Shown here: piece after piece, positions 46,808 to 54,628 of the stretch | Numbering within the stretch: position 1 is the first letter of the stretch | Layout: every line of letters begins with the position of its first letter | DNA from: Anaerobranca californiensis DSM 14826 | Lineage (GTDB): Bacteria; Bacillota; Proteinivoracia; Proteinivoracales; Proteinivoracaceae | Assembly: GCF_900142275.1 (NCBI RefSeq) | Contig: NZ_FRAI01000009.1 | Coordinates: 1-64,000 of the forward strand | DNA length: 64,000 nucleotides | Direction of reading: 5' to 3' | The notes under the pieces: generated by a model | Databases searched by the model: none | The model's input: the letters and a program-made list of their open reading frames with translations, nothing else | Told to the model about the DNA's origin: nothing | Program-made: the position numbers and the translations under genes

Positions 46808-46884
46808 TGGCGGAGCTGACGGGATTCGAACCCGCGATCTCCTGCGTGACAGGCAGGCATGTTAGGCCTCTACACCACAGCTCC
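46808..46884 (-). tRNA. tRNA-Asp (GTC)
   Basis: Acceptor GGAGCTG/CAGCTCC, anticodon stem CCTGC/GCAGG with loop CTGTCAC, discriminator G, encoded CCA. Confidence 0.96.
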
Positions 46885-46885
46885 A

Positions 46886-46962
<77 letters not shown>

Positions 46963-46974
46963 ACAACATTAACA

Positions 46975-47003
46975 AGTATAATACAACATAAAATTTAAGT
47001 CAA
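46975..47003 (-). promoter_or_regulatory. Promoter of the leftward tRNA cluster
   Basis: Minus-strand TTGACT (46998-47003), 17-base spacer and TATACT (46975-46980), 13 bases ahead of tRNA-Pro. Confidence 0.75.
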
Positions 47004-47021
47004 GTGTTTTTTTGAAAAAAA

Positions 47022-47273
47022 TTAAAAGTTTTTTATAGCATCCCAGAAATTGGACCACATATCTCTATCAAATAAAGATGTAAAATTACCTAGATTATCT
47101 TTAGTAATTAAATAAATTCCTATCTGTAGACCAATAATAAAAAGGAGAGCTGCCATCACTGGAAACCAAGTATATTTTAAAAATTTAACAGTTCCTTGGC
47201 TAACTACAACTTTAACTTTTTTAGGCTTTCTCTTTACTCCTCCCTTTTCAATCTTTGTTCTCATACGATCCAT
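47022..47273 (-). CDS. Unknown single-pass membrane protein
   Basis: 83 residues from ATG 47273, preceded on its strand by AGGAGGTG. A strongly basic N-terminus (RMRTKIEKGGVKRKPKKVKV) precedes one transmembrane helix (about 38-58, PVMAALLFIIGLQIGIYLI), and the C-terminal 25 residues, with FDRDMWSNFWDAIKNF, would lie outside. It runs towards the tRNA cluster and ends just before its promoter. Family not recognised. Confidence 0.65.
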   Translation of the reverse strand: MDRMRTKIEKGGVKRKPKKVKVVVSQGTVKFLKYTWFPVMAALLFIIGLQIGIYLITKDNLGNFTSLFDRDMWSNFWDAIKNF

Positions 47274-47356
47274 TATACCCACACCTCCTAACATTTAAAT
47301 TATACATTACAATAATTATCTATTACAAGAAATAATTTATTAAGGGGTAAAAACAG

Positions 47357-47977
47357 ATGAAAAAATTTTGTTCTATCATAATTTTAGCCTTTTTATTAAA
47401 TCTAAGTACAGAGTATATTGAAAGAGAAGAGATACCTAAAGATTTAGGTTTAAATGTTCTGGAAATTTACAACTATAGAGAAAAAATACTGATATTTTTC
47501 GATGGTTATCATCAAAGTGGTGTGATTTATCTAGGGGATTATAAAGATATCCAGCAAATTTACGATTTTAGTGATTTTGACTTTATATTAGTTAAGGATA
47601 ATACCAGTGATGTCAAAAACCTCAATTTCCACTATATAGGAGAAATAACTAATATAGAATTACAAGATGAAGATAATAATCTAGTTATTATCGATGAAAA
47701 TACCATATATTTTGAATTAAAAAGATTTAAGTTTATTATATCTAATGATTTAGGGCCACTAGAACACCTTTATAAATATGATCCCCAATTTTTTATACTT
47801 AATCAAATGTCAGATATATCAAAGGTATTAGAAAGTTTTAGTATAGAACATATTTATCTAGTTACCGAAGAGTATCCTTCAGAAGATTTTCCTTTAGTTT
47901 CTGTAATACCTAAGGGATATTATGTACAATTTATTTGCAATGACAGTTCATATAAACATCAATTTAAGATTTATTAA
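47357..47977 (+). CDS. Unknown exported protein
   Basis: 206 residues beginning with a short signal-like segment (MKKFCSIIILAFLLNLS). The rest is rich in acidic and aromatic residues with repeated beta-strand patterns (LEIYNYREKILIFFDG, NNLVIIDENTIYFEL). The strand pattern faintly recalls metallo-beta-lactamase folds of ComEC tails, but no HxHxDH motif is present, so I assign no function. Ribosome binding site AAGGGG. Its neighbours are also unknown proteins. Confidence 0.6.
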   Translation: MKKFCSIIILAFLLNLSTEYIEREEIPKDLGLNVLEIYNYREKILIFFDGYHQSGVIYLGDYKDIQQIYDFSDFDFILVKDNTSDVKNLNFHYIGEITNIELQDEDNNLVIIDENTIYFELKRFKFIISNDLGPLEHLYKYDPQFFILNQMSDISKVLESFSIEHIYLVTEEYPSEDFPLVSVIPKGYYVQFICNDSSYKHQFKIY

Positions 47978-48062
47978 AATAAAAACCCCTACCCTTGGTA
48001 TTTTTTATGAAAATTTTAATAGAAATTTAGTAAATAAAAATATAAGGTGGGGGATTATAAAA

Positions 48063-48434
48063 ATGATTTTAAAACTATTAAATGAATATGAGTTAAGAAT
48101 TGCAGAACATGATCAGTACTTAGTGGTTTTTTTTAAACAAAACCCAGATGTAATAATTGGTCGTTTAAAAGTAAAAAATAGTTTTGAAAGGGAAGAACAA
48201 AAAGAACGCTTTAAACTAATGCCTGCAGATTTGGTAGATGACCGAATTCTCAGCCTCTTTGATGGAATTTTATATACAGGGGGAATAATATCTCCAGTAA
48301 GATGTATGTATTGTCATAAAAAGCTTTATTTTGATGAATACACCTTAAAAGACAACTATACTATAGAATGTTGTTATTGTCATAATAAAAATAAAATTCA
48401 ATTCTGTAATTCAATTAGTGATATTATACTATAA
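48063..48434 (+). CDS. Unknown protein with zinc-ribbon-like cysteines
   Basis: 123 residues from ATG 48063, with GGTGGGGG 11 bases upstream; the frame is open further upstream but overlaps the preceding gene. The C-terminal half carries CMYCHKK and, about 24 residues later, CCYCHNK, a two-knuckle zinc ribbon arrangement. The N-terminal half is a small alpha/beta region (HDQYLVVFFKQNPDVIIGRL). Family not recognised. Confidence 0.65.
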   Translation: MILKLLNEYELRIAEHDQYLVVFFKQNPDVIIGRLKVKNSFEREEQKERFKLMPADLVDDRILSLFDGILYTGGIISPVRCMYCHKKLYFDEYTLKDNYTIECCYCHNKNKIQFCNSISDIIL

Positions 48435-48442
48435 AAATAGGG

Positions 48443-48475
48443 AATAAAAAATTCGGAAGGGAATCCCCTTCCGGT
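48443..48475 (-). terminator. Terminator of the SASP gene
   Basis: On the minus strand CCGGAAGGGGATTCCCTTCCG is a hairpin followed by AATTTTTTATT. It ends the leftward spore-protein gene. Confidence 0.75.
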
Positions 48476-48480
48476 AAAAA

Positions 48481-48699
48481 TTATAATTTCCCGTTTTCCA
48501 TTAAATATTTTTCCGCATTTCTAATCATTACCTTAACCATAGCACCACCAATTTTACCGCCAATTTTCCCACATTCGTAGGAAGTCATATTGGCCCAACC
48601 TTGTGTTTCAATTTTATTTTTAATTCCTAATTGTTCAGCTATTTCATATTTAAATTGATCTAGTATTTCTTCTGACATAATTTTATTTCTCTTAGCCAT
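48481..48699 (-). CDS. Alpha/beta-type small acid-soluble spore protein
   Basis: 72-residue SASP that coats and protects DNA in dormant spores and is degraded by the GPR protease at germination. The GPR site region reads YEIAEQLGI, and the second conserved block is GWANMTSYECGKIGGKIGG. The start is ATG 48699 (MAKRNKIMSEE) behind AAAGGAGGTGAT; an upstream in-frame start has no ribosome binding site. Leftward, with its own terminator. Confidence 0.93.
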   Translation of the reverse strand: MAKRNKIMSEEILDQFKYEIAEQLGIKNKIETQGWANMTSYECGKIGGKIGGAMVKVMIRNAEKYLMENGKL

Positions 48700-48790
48700 A
48701 AATATCACCTCCTTTACTATTAGTTTTAGCATTAAATTATTTGCTATGTTAGTATTTCTTTCTATAATAACTGAAGTCTGCCATTTAATT

Positions 48791-48827
48791 TAAATAGGTG
48801 GAGTTTTTTTATTCTCCACCTATTTTT
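48791..48827 (-). terminator. Hairpin terminator after the YhcN-like gene
   Basis: TAGGTGGAG pairs with CTCCACCTA around a T-rich loop. On the minus strand it ends the leftward lipoprotein gene; T-rich flanks on both strands suggest it may work in both directions. Confidence 0.55.
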
Positions 48828-48851
48828 ATCAGCATTTTCAGAATTTGTAAA

Positions 48852-49481
48852 TTAACGTCCCATCCTTGGAGTAATATCTCTAATTATTTGAGCTATTTCA
48901 TCTAAGGATTCACTAATTGGTCTACCTTGTTGAATATTCCTTGAAATGTTTTCAATCCTATTAGTAATTTCAGGATCTGTTGTAACTAAGGCTTCACTGA
49001 TTTCTGGGAATTCCCGTTCCACTTTATCTGCTATTTGTCTTTTCATTTGTTGTCCAGCAGCATTATCCCTATTTCTTGCCTGTTGTTCATTTCCACCTTC
49101 CATTCTTATACCAATTAAAGCCATATTTCCCATAACTACTGCAGTGGCCCTATCCACATTTTCCATCCTTGTTACCATTTGGGCTATCCTTTCAGCTGTA
49201 TCATCAGCCCTGTTGTTTGCCCTGGGAGCAGGTGTAGGGGCTGGAGCAGGAGCTGGAGCTGGTGGTGCTGGCCTCATATTAGGTGCTGGTGGAACATTAG
49301 GATTGTATGGAGATGGATTTACTGGTGGTCTATATGGATCTGGAGTTTGGTCAGGGGGGACATTAGGAGCTGGAACTGGGCTAGGTGCTGGGGCAGGACT
49401 TGGTGCCCTTCTACATCCTACAATGGTAAATAACATCACAAATACTAGCAATCCAACCAAATAAAATTTGGTTTTATTCAA
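48852..49481 (-). CDS. YhcN/YlaJ family sporulation lipoprotein
   Basis: 209-residue lipoprotein: a signal peptide ending in IVGC (lipid Cys23), a long Pro/Ala/Asn linker (about 24-90) and a C-terminal domain with ADDTAERIAQMVTRMENVDRA, TAVVMGNMALIGIRM and a distal helical part. The YhcN/YlaJ family includes proteins found in spores and expressed in the forespore. Next to a SASP gene. The linker of low-complexity sequence produces misleading open frames on the other strand. Confidence 0.88.
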   Translation of the reverse strand: MNKTKFYLVGLLVFVMLFTIVGCRRAPSPAPAPSPVPAPNVPPDQTPDPYRPPVNPSPYNPNVPPAPNMRPAPPAPAPAPAPTPAPRANNRADDTAERIAQMVTRMENVDRATAVVMGNMALIGIRMEGGNEQQARNRDNAAGQQMKRQIADKVEREFPEISEALVTTDPEITNRIENISRNIQQGRPISESLDEIAQIIRDITPRMGR

Positions 49482-49653
49482 ATTAAAACACCTCCTTAAA
49501 TTTTAATTTACTTCTTCGTTAATATCTTTCCACTAGCATAAACAATATATACTTGACAAATTTAGTAGTTTTATACCTAAAAAACTATAATTTTACAAAA
49601 AAAAATTTTAGTGATAAAATTTATTAAAAGAGAAATTCATAGAGGTGAAAAAA

Positions 49654-50424
49654 ATGAATGTAATGATAACCAATGATGATGGGATTTATGCCAAAGGCAT
49701 AGATGCCTTAGTAAAAGGATTTTCAACAAAAGGTCACAAAGTCTTTGTAGTTGCACCGGAAAGGGAGAGAAGTGCTGTAAGTCAAGCAATAACCCTACAT
49801 AAACCTTTAAGAATACATAGGGTAGATAAATGGGATGGTGTTGAAGCCTATGCAGTAAATGGTACTCCAACTGATTGCAGTAAATTAGGTTTAACAGAAT
49901 TAATAAAGGAACCGGTAGATCTGGTGGTTTCGGGAATTAATAGAGGCCCTAATTTGGGGACAGATGTTTTGTATTCTGGAACTGTTTCAGCAGCCATTGA
50001 GGCTACCATTATAGGTGTGCCAGCCATTGCCATATCTTTAGTTGGACATGAGCAACTTGATTATACCTTTGCTGCTCAAATTGCAGAAAAATTAGCGGTA
50101 GAATTATTAAAACAGGGAGTACCTAAAGATACTTTATTAAATGTCAATGTCCCCAATTTACCAAAAACAGAAATTAAAGGTATTGCCATAACTTCTTTGG
50201 GACAGAGGAGATATAATAAACTTTTCCATAGAAGGGAAGACCCTAGGGGAAATGTCTACTATTGGATGGTAGGAGAAGCTCAGGACTATATAGAAGATAA
50301 AAATACCGATGTGGCAAAAATTAAAGAAAATTATATTACCATATCACCTATCCATTTTGACTTTACAAAATATAACTTAATGAATATGTTGGAAAATTGG
50401 GAGTTAGATCAAAAATTATTGTAA
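49654..50424 (+). CDS. surE: 5'-nucleotidase SurE
   Basis: Metal-dependent nucleoside monophosphate phosphatase. The metal site is [12 protein letters not shown] at the start, followed by [22 protein letters not shown] and [10 protein letters not shown]. 256 residues. The start is ATG 49654 behind AGAGGTG; GTG 49645 is part of that ribosome binding site. Terminator-like structure is not seen after it; the deoC promoter lies right behind. Confidence 0.95.
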   Translation: MNVMITNDDGIYAKGIDALVKGFSTKGHKVFVVAPERERSAVSQAITLHKPLRIHRVDKWDGVEAYAVNGTPTDCSKLGLTELIKEPVDLVVSGINRGPNLGTDVLYSGTVSAAIEATIIGVPAIAISLVGHEQLDYTFAAQIAEKLAVELLKQGVPKDTLLNVNVPNLPKTEIKGIAITSLGQRRYNKLFHRREDPRGNVYYWMVGEAQDYIEDKNTDVAKIKENYITISPIHFDFTKYNLMNMLENWELDQKLL

Positions 50425-50439
50425 AAATTAGATTTACTA

Positions 50440-50468
50440 TTGGAAAAAATCTCGAAAAGATATATAAT
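50440..50468 (+). promoter_or_regulatory. Promoter of deoC
   Basis: TTGGAA (50440-50445), a 17-base spacer and TATAAT (50463-50468), 45 bases before the deoC start. Confidence 0.7.
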
Positions 50469-50469
50469 A

Positions 50470-50499
50470 TTGTTAGATGTCAGACAACTGACAAAACAA
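50470..50499 (+). promoter_or_regulatory. Palindromic operator candidate before deoC
   Basis: TGTCAG-ACAA-CTGACA is an inverted repeat at 50479-50494, extended by TTGTT and AACAA outside. It overlaps the expected transcription start right behind the -10 box, a repressor position. It includes TGTCAGACA, similar to operators of FadR-type GntR regulators, but a DeoR-type deoxyribose-responsive repressor is equally possible. Confidence 0.5.
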
Positions 50500-50513
50500 A
50501 TGGAGGGATTTTT

Positions 50514-51200
50514 ATGGGAAAACACTTTGATAAAGATTTGGCTTCAATAATTGACCATACTTTATTAAAAGCACAAGGGACAAAAGAAGAAATTGTTAAA
50601 TTATGTCAAGAAGCAAAGGAATACGGTTTTGCCACTGTATGTGTAAATCCCTGCTACATAGAATTGGCTAAAAAGGAATTGTCAGGAAGTAACGTGGGAA
50701 TCACTACAGTTATTGGCTTTCCCCTTGGAGCTTCTACTACTGAAGTTAAGAGATTTGAAACAAAAGACGCTTTAGACAAAGGTGCTACTGAAATCGATAT
50801 GGTATTAAATGTAGGAATGATGAAATCAGGGGACTATGATTTTGTTTTAAATGATATTAAAGCTGTGGTAGAAGAGGCAAAGGGAAGGGGTATAGTAAAG
50901 GTAATCCTAGAAACTTGTTATCTCACTGAACAAGAAATTGAAAAAGCTTGTCAATTAGCTATGGAAGCTGGGGCAGATTTTGTAAAAACATCTACTGGTT
51001 TTGGTACTAATGGTGCAACTGTAGAACACATTCAATTGATGAGAAAAATTGTAGGAGAAAATAAAGGGGTAAAAGCCTCTGGAGGGATAAGGAATAAAGA
51101 AGTTGCTGAAGCAATGGTTAAAGCAGGTGCTAACCGTATAGGTGCTAGCAGTAGTATAGCTATTGTAGAAGGAAAGGAAGCTTCACAAGGAATATATTAA
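50514..51200 (+). CDS. deoC: Deoxyribose-phosphate aldolase
   Basis: Splits 2-deoxyribose 5-phosphate into acetaldehyde and glyceraldehyde 3-phosphate, in nucleoside catabolism. [11 protein letters not shown] opens the barrel, [14 protein letters not shown] and KVILETCYL follow, and the Schiff-base Lys is in FVKTSTGFG. 228 residues from ATG 50514 behind GGAGGG; the longer frame from inside surE lacks a ribosome binding site. Other deo genes are not adjacent; surE upstream fits a nucleotide-turnover theme. Confidence 0.96.
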   Translation: MGKHFDKDLASIIDHTLLKAQGTKEEIVKLCQEAKEYGFATVCVNPCYIELAKKELSGSNVGITTVIGFPLGASTTEVKRFETKDALDKGATEIDMVLNVGMMKSGDYDFVLNDIKAVVEEAKGRGIVKVILETCYLTEQEIEKACQLAMEAGADFVKTSTGFGTNGATVEHIQLMRKIVGENKGVKASGGIRNKEVAEAMVKAGANRIGASSSIAIVEGKEASQGIY

Positions 51201-51218
51201 TACCAAAGATAAACATTT

Positions 51219-51256
51219 AATAATCTCCTTAGATATAAAGGAGATTATTATTTTTT
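51219..51256 (+). terminator. Terminator after deoC
   Basis: AATAATCTCCTT pairs with AAGGAGATTATT around a short loop, followed by TTTTTT. Confidence 0.85.
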
Positions 51257-51262
51257 GTCGAA
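51256..51262 (+). promoter_or_regulatory. Candidate Spo0A box upstream of the amidase gene
   Basis: TGTCGAA, a core 0A-box match, lies 50 bases upstream of the amidase start, directly behind the deoC terminator. It is one short match, so chance is possible. Confidence 0.25.
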
Positions 51263-51311
51263 TATATATAAAGCTAATAGTTTAGTGAATTTAAATTTAG
51301 AAGGTGTTATT

Positions 51312-52439
51312 ATGAGAAACAGAAAGTTATATAATAGAAAGACATATAATGGAAAATTATATACTAAAAAGTCGACAAATAAGAAAAAGTTATTAACAAT
51401 AATCTTCCTACTAATTTCATTTAGTATATTTCTTTTTCGATTAAACTTTTTTAATTCTGAACAAGAGTCTACCCTTTCTTTAAAAAGGAAATTGAAAATT
51501 CCTACTGACAGCAAAAATGTAACCCAAGAGATTCCCAATAATCAACTTCCTCAACAAAATTTTTTTCAAGGAGTAACGGTTTTTCAAGAGGATAAAAATA
51601 ACTTTATCAGATTTAATTTTACTAATTTAGATAAAAGTGAAGTAAAGGTACTAGACGACAATGAAAATATTAAAATAACAGTTAATAGTGTACAAAACAC
51701 TGAAGACTTTTTAAATATCTCCCATCTAATAAACAATGTGAAAATAAAAGTAGATAGGAAAACTATTACCTTCCATTTAGATAAAAGGCCTTTAGAGGAA
51801 AGGGGACAAAGGTATTTAATCCAACAAACCCCCCAATATATCCAACTTAAGATTTTATCACCAGGTTTACAAGGGAGAAGAATTGTCATTGACCCTGGCC
51901 ATGGAGGTATTGACCCAGGAGCTGTGGGTTCAACTGGTATTACAGAAAAAGAGGTGGTATTACCCATTGCCCTAAAACTTAAAGAATTACTCCAAAAAGA
52001 AGGGGCAGAAGTGATTTTAACTAGATATACCGATGAACGTCCTTTTCCCGGCACTTATCACAATGATTTAATACAGAGGGTTGAATTTGCAGCAAACTTC
52101 AATGCAGATATGTTTATATCTTTACACAATAATGCCAATGATATAAAAAGTGTAAGGGGTATTGAAACATTGTACAATAAAAACACCTTAAATGGCCTAC
52201 AATCCCGGGAATTAGCTATATTAGTACAACAACATCTAGTATCAGCCTTCACCGCTAGAGATCGGGGAGTGGTAAATCGCAATAATATTCAACTTAGGGG
52301 AGAAAATTTCATATCTGTCCTTCCTGAAATCTTATTTATAACTAATCCTGAAGATGAAAAAATAATTTTAAGGGCAGATTTTGCAGAAAAAGCGGCCCAA
52401 AGTTTGTTTAATGCCATTAAAGAGTATTATTCCAACTAG
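51312..52439 (+). CDS. N-acetylmuramoyl-L-alanine amidase (Amidase_3)
   Basis: Cell-wall hydrolase of 375 residues. A basic N-terminus and transmembrane anchor (about 27-43) are followed by an exterior AMIN-like region (about 75-190) and a zinc amidase domain with IDPGHGGIDPG, STGITEKEV, SLHNNAND and the catalytic Glu in LPEILFITNPED. The start is ATG 51312 behind AGAAGGTG; the longer frame from 51255 runs through the terminator. The closest named relatives are CwlD- or AmiC-like; a spore-cortex role is possible but unproven. Confidence 0.92.
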   Translation: MRNRKLYNRKTYNGKLYTKKSTNKKKLLTIIFLLISFSIFLFRLNFFNSEQESTLSLKRKLKIPTDSKNVTQEIPNNQLPQQNFFQGVTVFQEDKNNFIRFNFTNLDKSEVKVLDDNENIKITVNSVQNTEDFLNISHLINNVKIKVDRKTITFHLDKRPLEERGQRYLIQQTPQYIQLKILSPGLQGRRIVIDPGHGGIDPGAVGSTGITEKEVVLPIALKLKELLQKEGAEVILTRYTDERPFPGTYHNDLIQRVEFAANFNADMFISLHNNANDIKSVRGIETLYNKNTLNGLQSRELAILVQQHLVSAFTARDRGVVNRNNIQLRGENFISVLPEILFITNPEDEKIILRADFAEKAAQSLFNAIKEYYSN

Positions 52440-52500
52440 ACACTCCTAAGCTCCTTAATGTATAATTGAATTTCTAAAAGAGTTTTGGGAGGTTGAAATT

Positions 52501-53613
52501 ATGTTTATAACTAGGGGCAATTATCAGGGAGATACAATAGTTAAATATCAGTTGTTAGAATTATATCAACCTTTATTGGGCTATGAGGCCATAGCCCTTT
52601 GGATATATTTAAAACACTGTATTAACAATAATCTAAACATGTCCTTTAAAGAAATTTACCAAAAATTACAAATGTCTGAAACGACTGGAACTATAGCCTT
52701 TAAGCTTTTACTTAAATATCAGTTAATTAAACAAGAAAAGGATAAACTGGTTTTGTTAGAACCTATGTCTTCCAACCAGTTTATTAAATTTGTAAAAGAT
52801 AATGAGAATATTGATATCGAAACGAAAAAAAGATTTTTTACTTTAGTAGAAAGTTATCTTGAACCTAAAGAAGAAGTGTTATTAGGAAGTGGAGAAACTC
52901 CTGCTATAGAAAATAGTGATGAAATTACAGTGATTCAGCGTGAAGATGAATTAGTAGCCCGCTTTATCAAAGAATGTAAATTCCACCCCACGAAGCAATT
53001 GAGACAGTTATTTGATGATTGGTTTTATCACATCAAGGACTTTAGGCTTTTAGAAGAACTATTAATTAGAACTAAAAATAAAATAGAAACTGATGGTATA
53101 AAGGGTTGTCCTAGTAAATACGCTGATAAAATCGTTAAAGAATGGTTGCTGATGGGAATAAAAACTTACGAGGATTTAAATAAAAAAGACCAAGCATTTA
53201 AACAAAATTGGGAAGTTTATCGGATGGTAGAAAAAGAGTTAAATAAAGGATATGATACTTTAACTCCTGAAGAAAAAAATATGATAAATCTTTGGTTAAA
53301 AGGGGATAAAACCTTAGAAGCTTTAAGTCCTACATTGATCCAAGAAACGATAAAATTGATAATCAGACATGGATTTTATAAAGGTAAAGGTTCCCCTACT
53401 GTAGCCTTTGTCAATAAAATAATCAATAAATTGCAAAGGGCTAAAGTCAAGTCAATATCAGAAGTGGAACAGTATCTCCTGCCTAAAACTAACAATAAAG
53501 AAACCCTAGAAAAAAAGACTTTCACCCATGAACACAGCAAATCTGATTTAGAAGAAGCTATTAGAAGGAAAACACTATTATCTTATGGCCTCAATGGGGA
53601 GGGAAATAGTTGA
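52501..53613 (+). CDS. DnaD/DnaB-type replication initiation protein
   Basis: 370 residues in the layout of Firmicutes primosome proteins DnaB/DnaD. An N-terminal winged-helix region (LLELYQPLLGYEAIALWIYL, about 17-110) is followed by two DnaD-like helical domains; the second ends in GSPTVAFVNKIINKLQ. Such proteins remodel oriC DNA and help load the replicative helicase. ATG after GGGAGGTTG. The stop overlaps the next start (TGATG), tying it to the helicase loader. Confidence 0.88.
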   Translation: MFITRGNYQGDTIVKYQLLELYQPLLGYEAIALWIYLKHCINNNLNMSFKEIYQKLQMSETTGTIAFKLLLKYQLIKQEKDKLVLLEPMSSNQFIKFVKDNENIDIETKKRFFTLVESYLEPKEEVLLGSGETPAIENSDEITVIQREDELVARFIKECKFHPTKQLRQLFDDWFYHIKDFRLLEELLIRTKNKIETDGIKGCPSKYADKIVKEWLLMGIKTYEDLNKKDQAFKQNWEVYRMVEKELNKGYDTLTPEEKNMINLWLKGDKTLEALSPTLIQETIKLIIRHGFYKGKGSPTVAFVNKIINKLQRAKVKSISEVEQYLLPKTNNKETLEKKTFTHEHSKSDLEEAIRRKTLLSYGLNGEGNS

Positions 53614-54611
53614 TGGAAGAATTGTACAACAAAATGCTAGATAGCGATAATTTCTTAAATAGACAAAAAACTTTGGCTGATCATCAAAAAAATGTTGAAA
53701 AACTTTACTTGAAATTCCCCGACCTGAAAAAATTAGATACAGAAATAGCTAATCTTCAAAAAGAATATGCCATAGAGTTAGCGAAAAAAATCAAAGGAGA
53801 AAAATCTAAAGATATTAAAGCTTTACAAGACCGATTAGATATATTAATTCAGCAAAAAAACCAATTTTTGAATAATAATAACATTCCAGTTGACTATAAA
53901 GAACCCCAATGGAACTGCGAAAAGTGCCAAGATCGGGGGAAAATCTATACTCCTTTAGGGGTAAAAGGATGTGACTGCCAAATCGATGATTCTTTAATTT
54001 TTAAAAAAAGAAGGGCAGGACTTACACCAAAAATCCAAAACGCCACCTTTGAAAATACCAATTTTTTAAAATACCTACCTAATGACAGGAAAAATGCAGA
54101 AACTGTATATAAAGTAATCCAAAACTATTTAAATAAATTAGTTACCTGTATTAAAAAAGGACAAGCTTTTCAAGAAGGAATTTTTATCCACGGCCAAACC
54201 GGTTCAGGAAAAACCCATCTTCTAGGTTGTATAGCTAATTTCCTTATACAGCAGCAAATCGATGTTCTTTATGTGGTATATGCTGATCTACTAGATAAAA
54301 TTCGAGAAACGTACAATGAAGAAGCTACAGAAACAGAAAGTGCCATATTACGTAGGGTTACCTCAGTTTCTGTATTACTCATTGACGATTTAGGGATGGA
54401 AAAAAATTCTGAATTCGCTCAAAAGTATTTAGCTCAAATAATTGATCACCGTTATCGCAATATGTTACCAACAATCATAACATCTAATTTTACTTTATCT
54501 GAGTTAAAGGAAAGAAGTAAAAATGATATGTATGGTGAAAGGGTAATTTGGCGGCTAGTGGAAATTAGCCATTTATTCCAATTAACAGGAAACTTGCGGA
54601 ACACACTTTAA
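53613..54611 (+). CDS. dnaI: Helicase loader DnaI/DnaC-type AAA+ ATPase
   Basis: 332 residues from ATG 53613. The N-terminal helicase-binding region contains a zinc-type cysteine set, NCEKCQDRGK and GCDCQ (about 100-125). The AAA+ domain shows Walker A HGQTGSGKTHLLG, Walker B VLLIDDLGME and sensor ITSNFTLSEL. DnaI loads the DnaB helicase as a hexamer. The target would be the fused helicase encoded 17 bases downstream. Overlaps the preceding gene by one base. Confidence 0.92.
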   Translation: MEELYNKMLDSDNFLNRQKTLADHQKNVEKLYLKFPDLKKLDTEIANLQKEYAIELAKKIKGEKSKDIKALQDRLDILIQQKNQFLNNNNIPVDYKEPQWNCEKCQDRGKIYTPLGVKGCDCQIDDSLIFKKRRAGLTPKIQNATFENTNFLKYLPNDRKNAETVYKVIQNYLNKLVTCIKKGQAFQEGIFIHGQTGSGKTHLLGCIANFLIQQQIDVLYVVYADLLDKIRETYNEEATETESAILRRVTSVSVLLIDDLGMEKNSEFAQKYLAQIIDHRYRNMLPTIITSNFTLSELKERSKNDMYGERVIWRLVEISHLFQLTGNLRNTL

Positions 54612-54628
54612 AGGGAGGAGGGTAATAC

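Noticed and set aside
47922-48062. N-terminal extension of the zinc-ribbon protein gene
   Set aside because: It overlaps the preceding gene, has no ribosome binding site, and the start at 48063 has one.
48946-49464. Rightward 172-codon Gly/Ala-rich frame
   Set aside because: It is the complement of the Pro/Ala-rich linker of the YhcN-like lipoprotein; it has no good ribosome binding site.
49553-49591. surE promoter TTGACA with TATAAT
   Set aside because: The two boxes are 27 bases apart and the nearer TTATAC only 12 apart, so neither pair is convincing.
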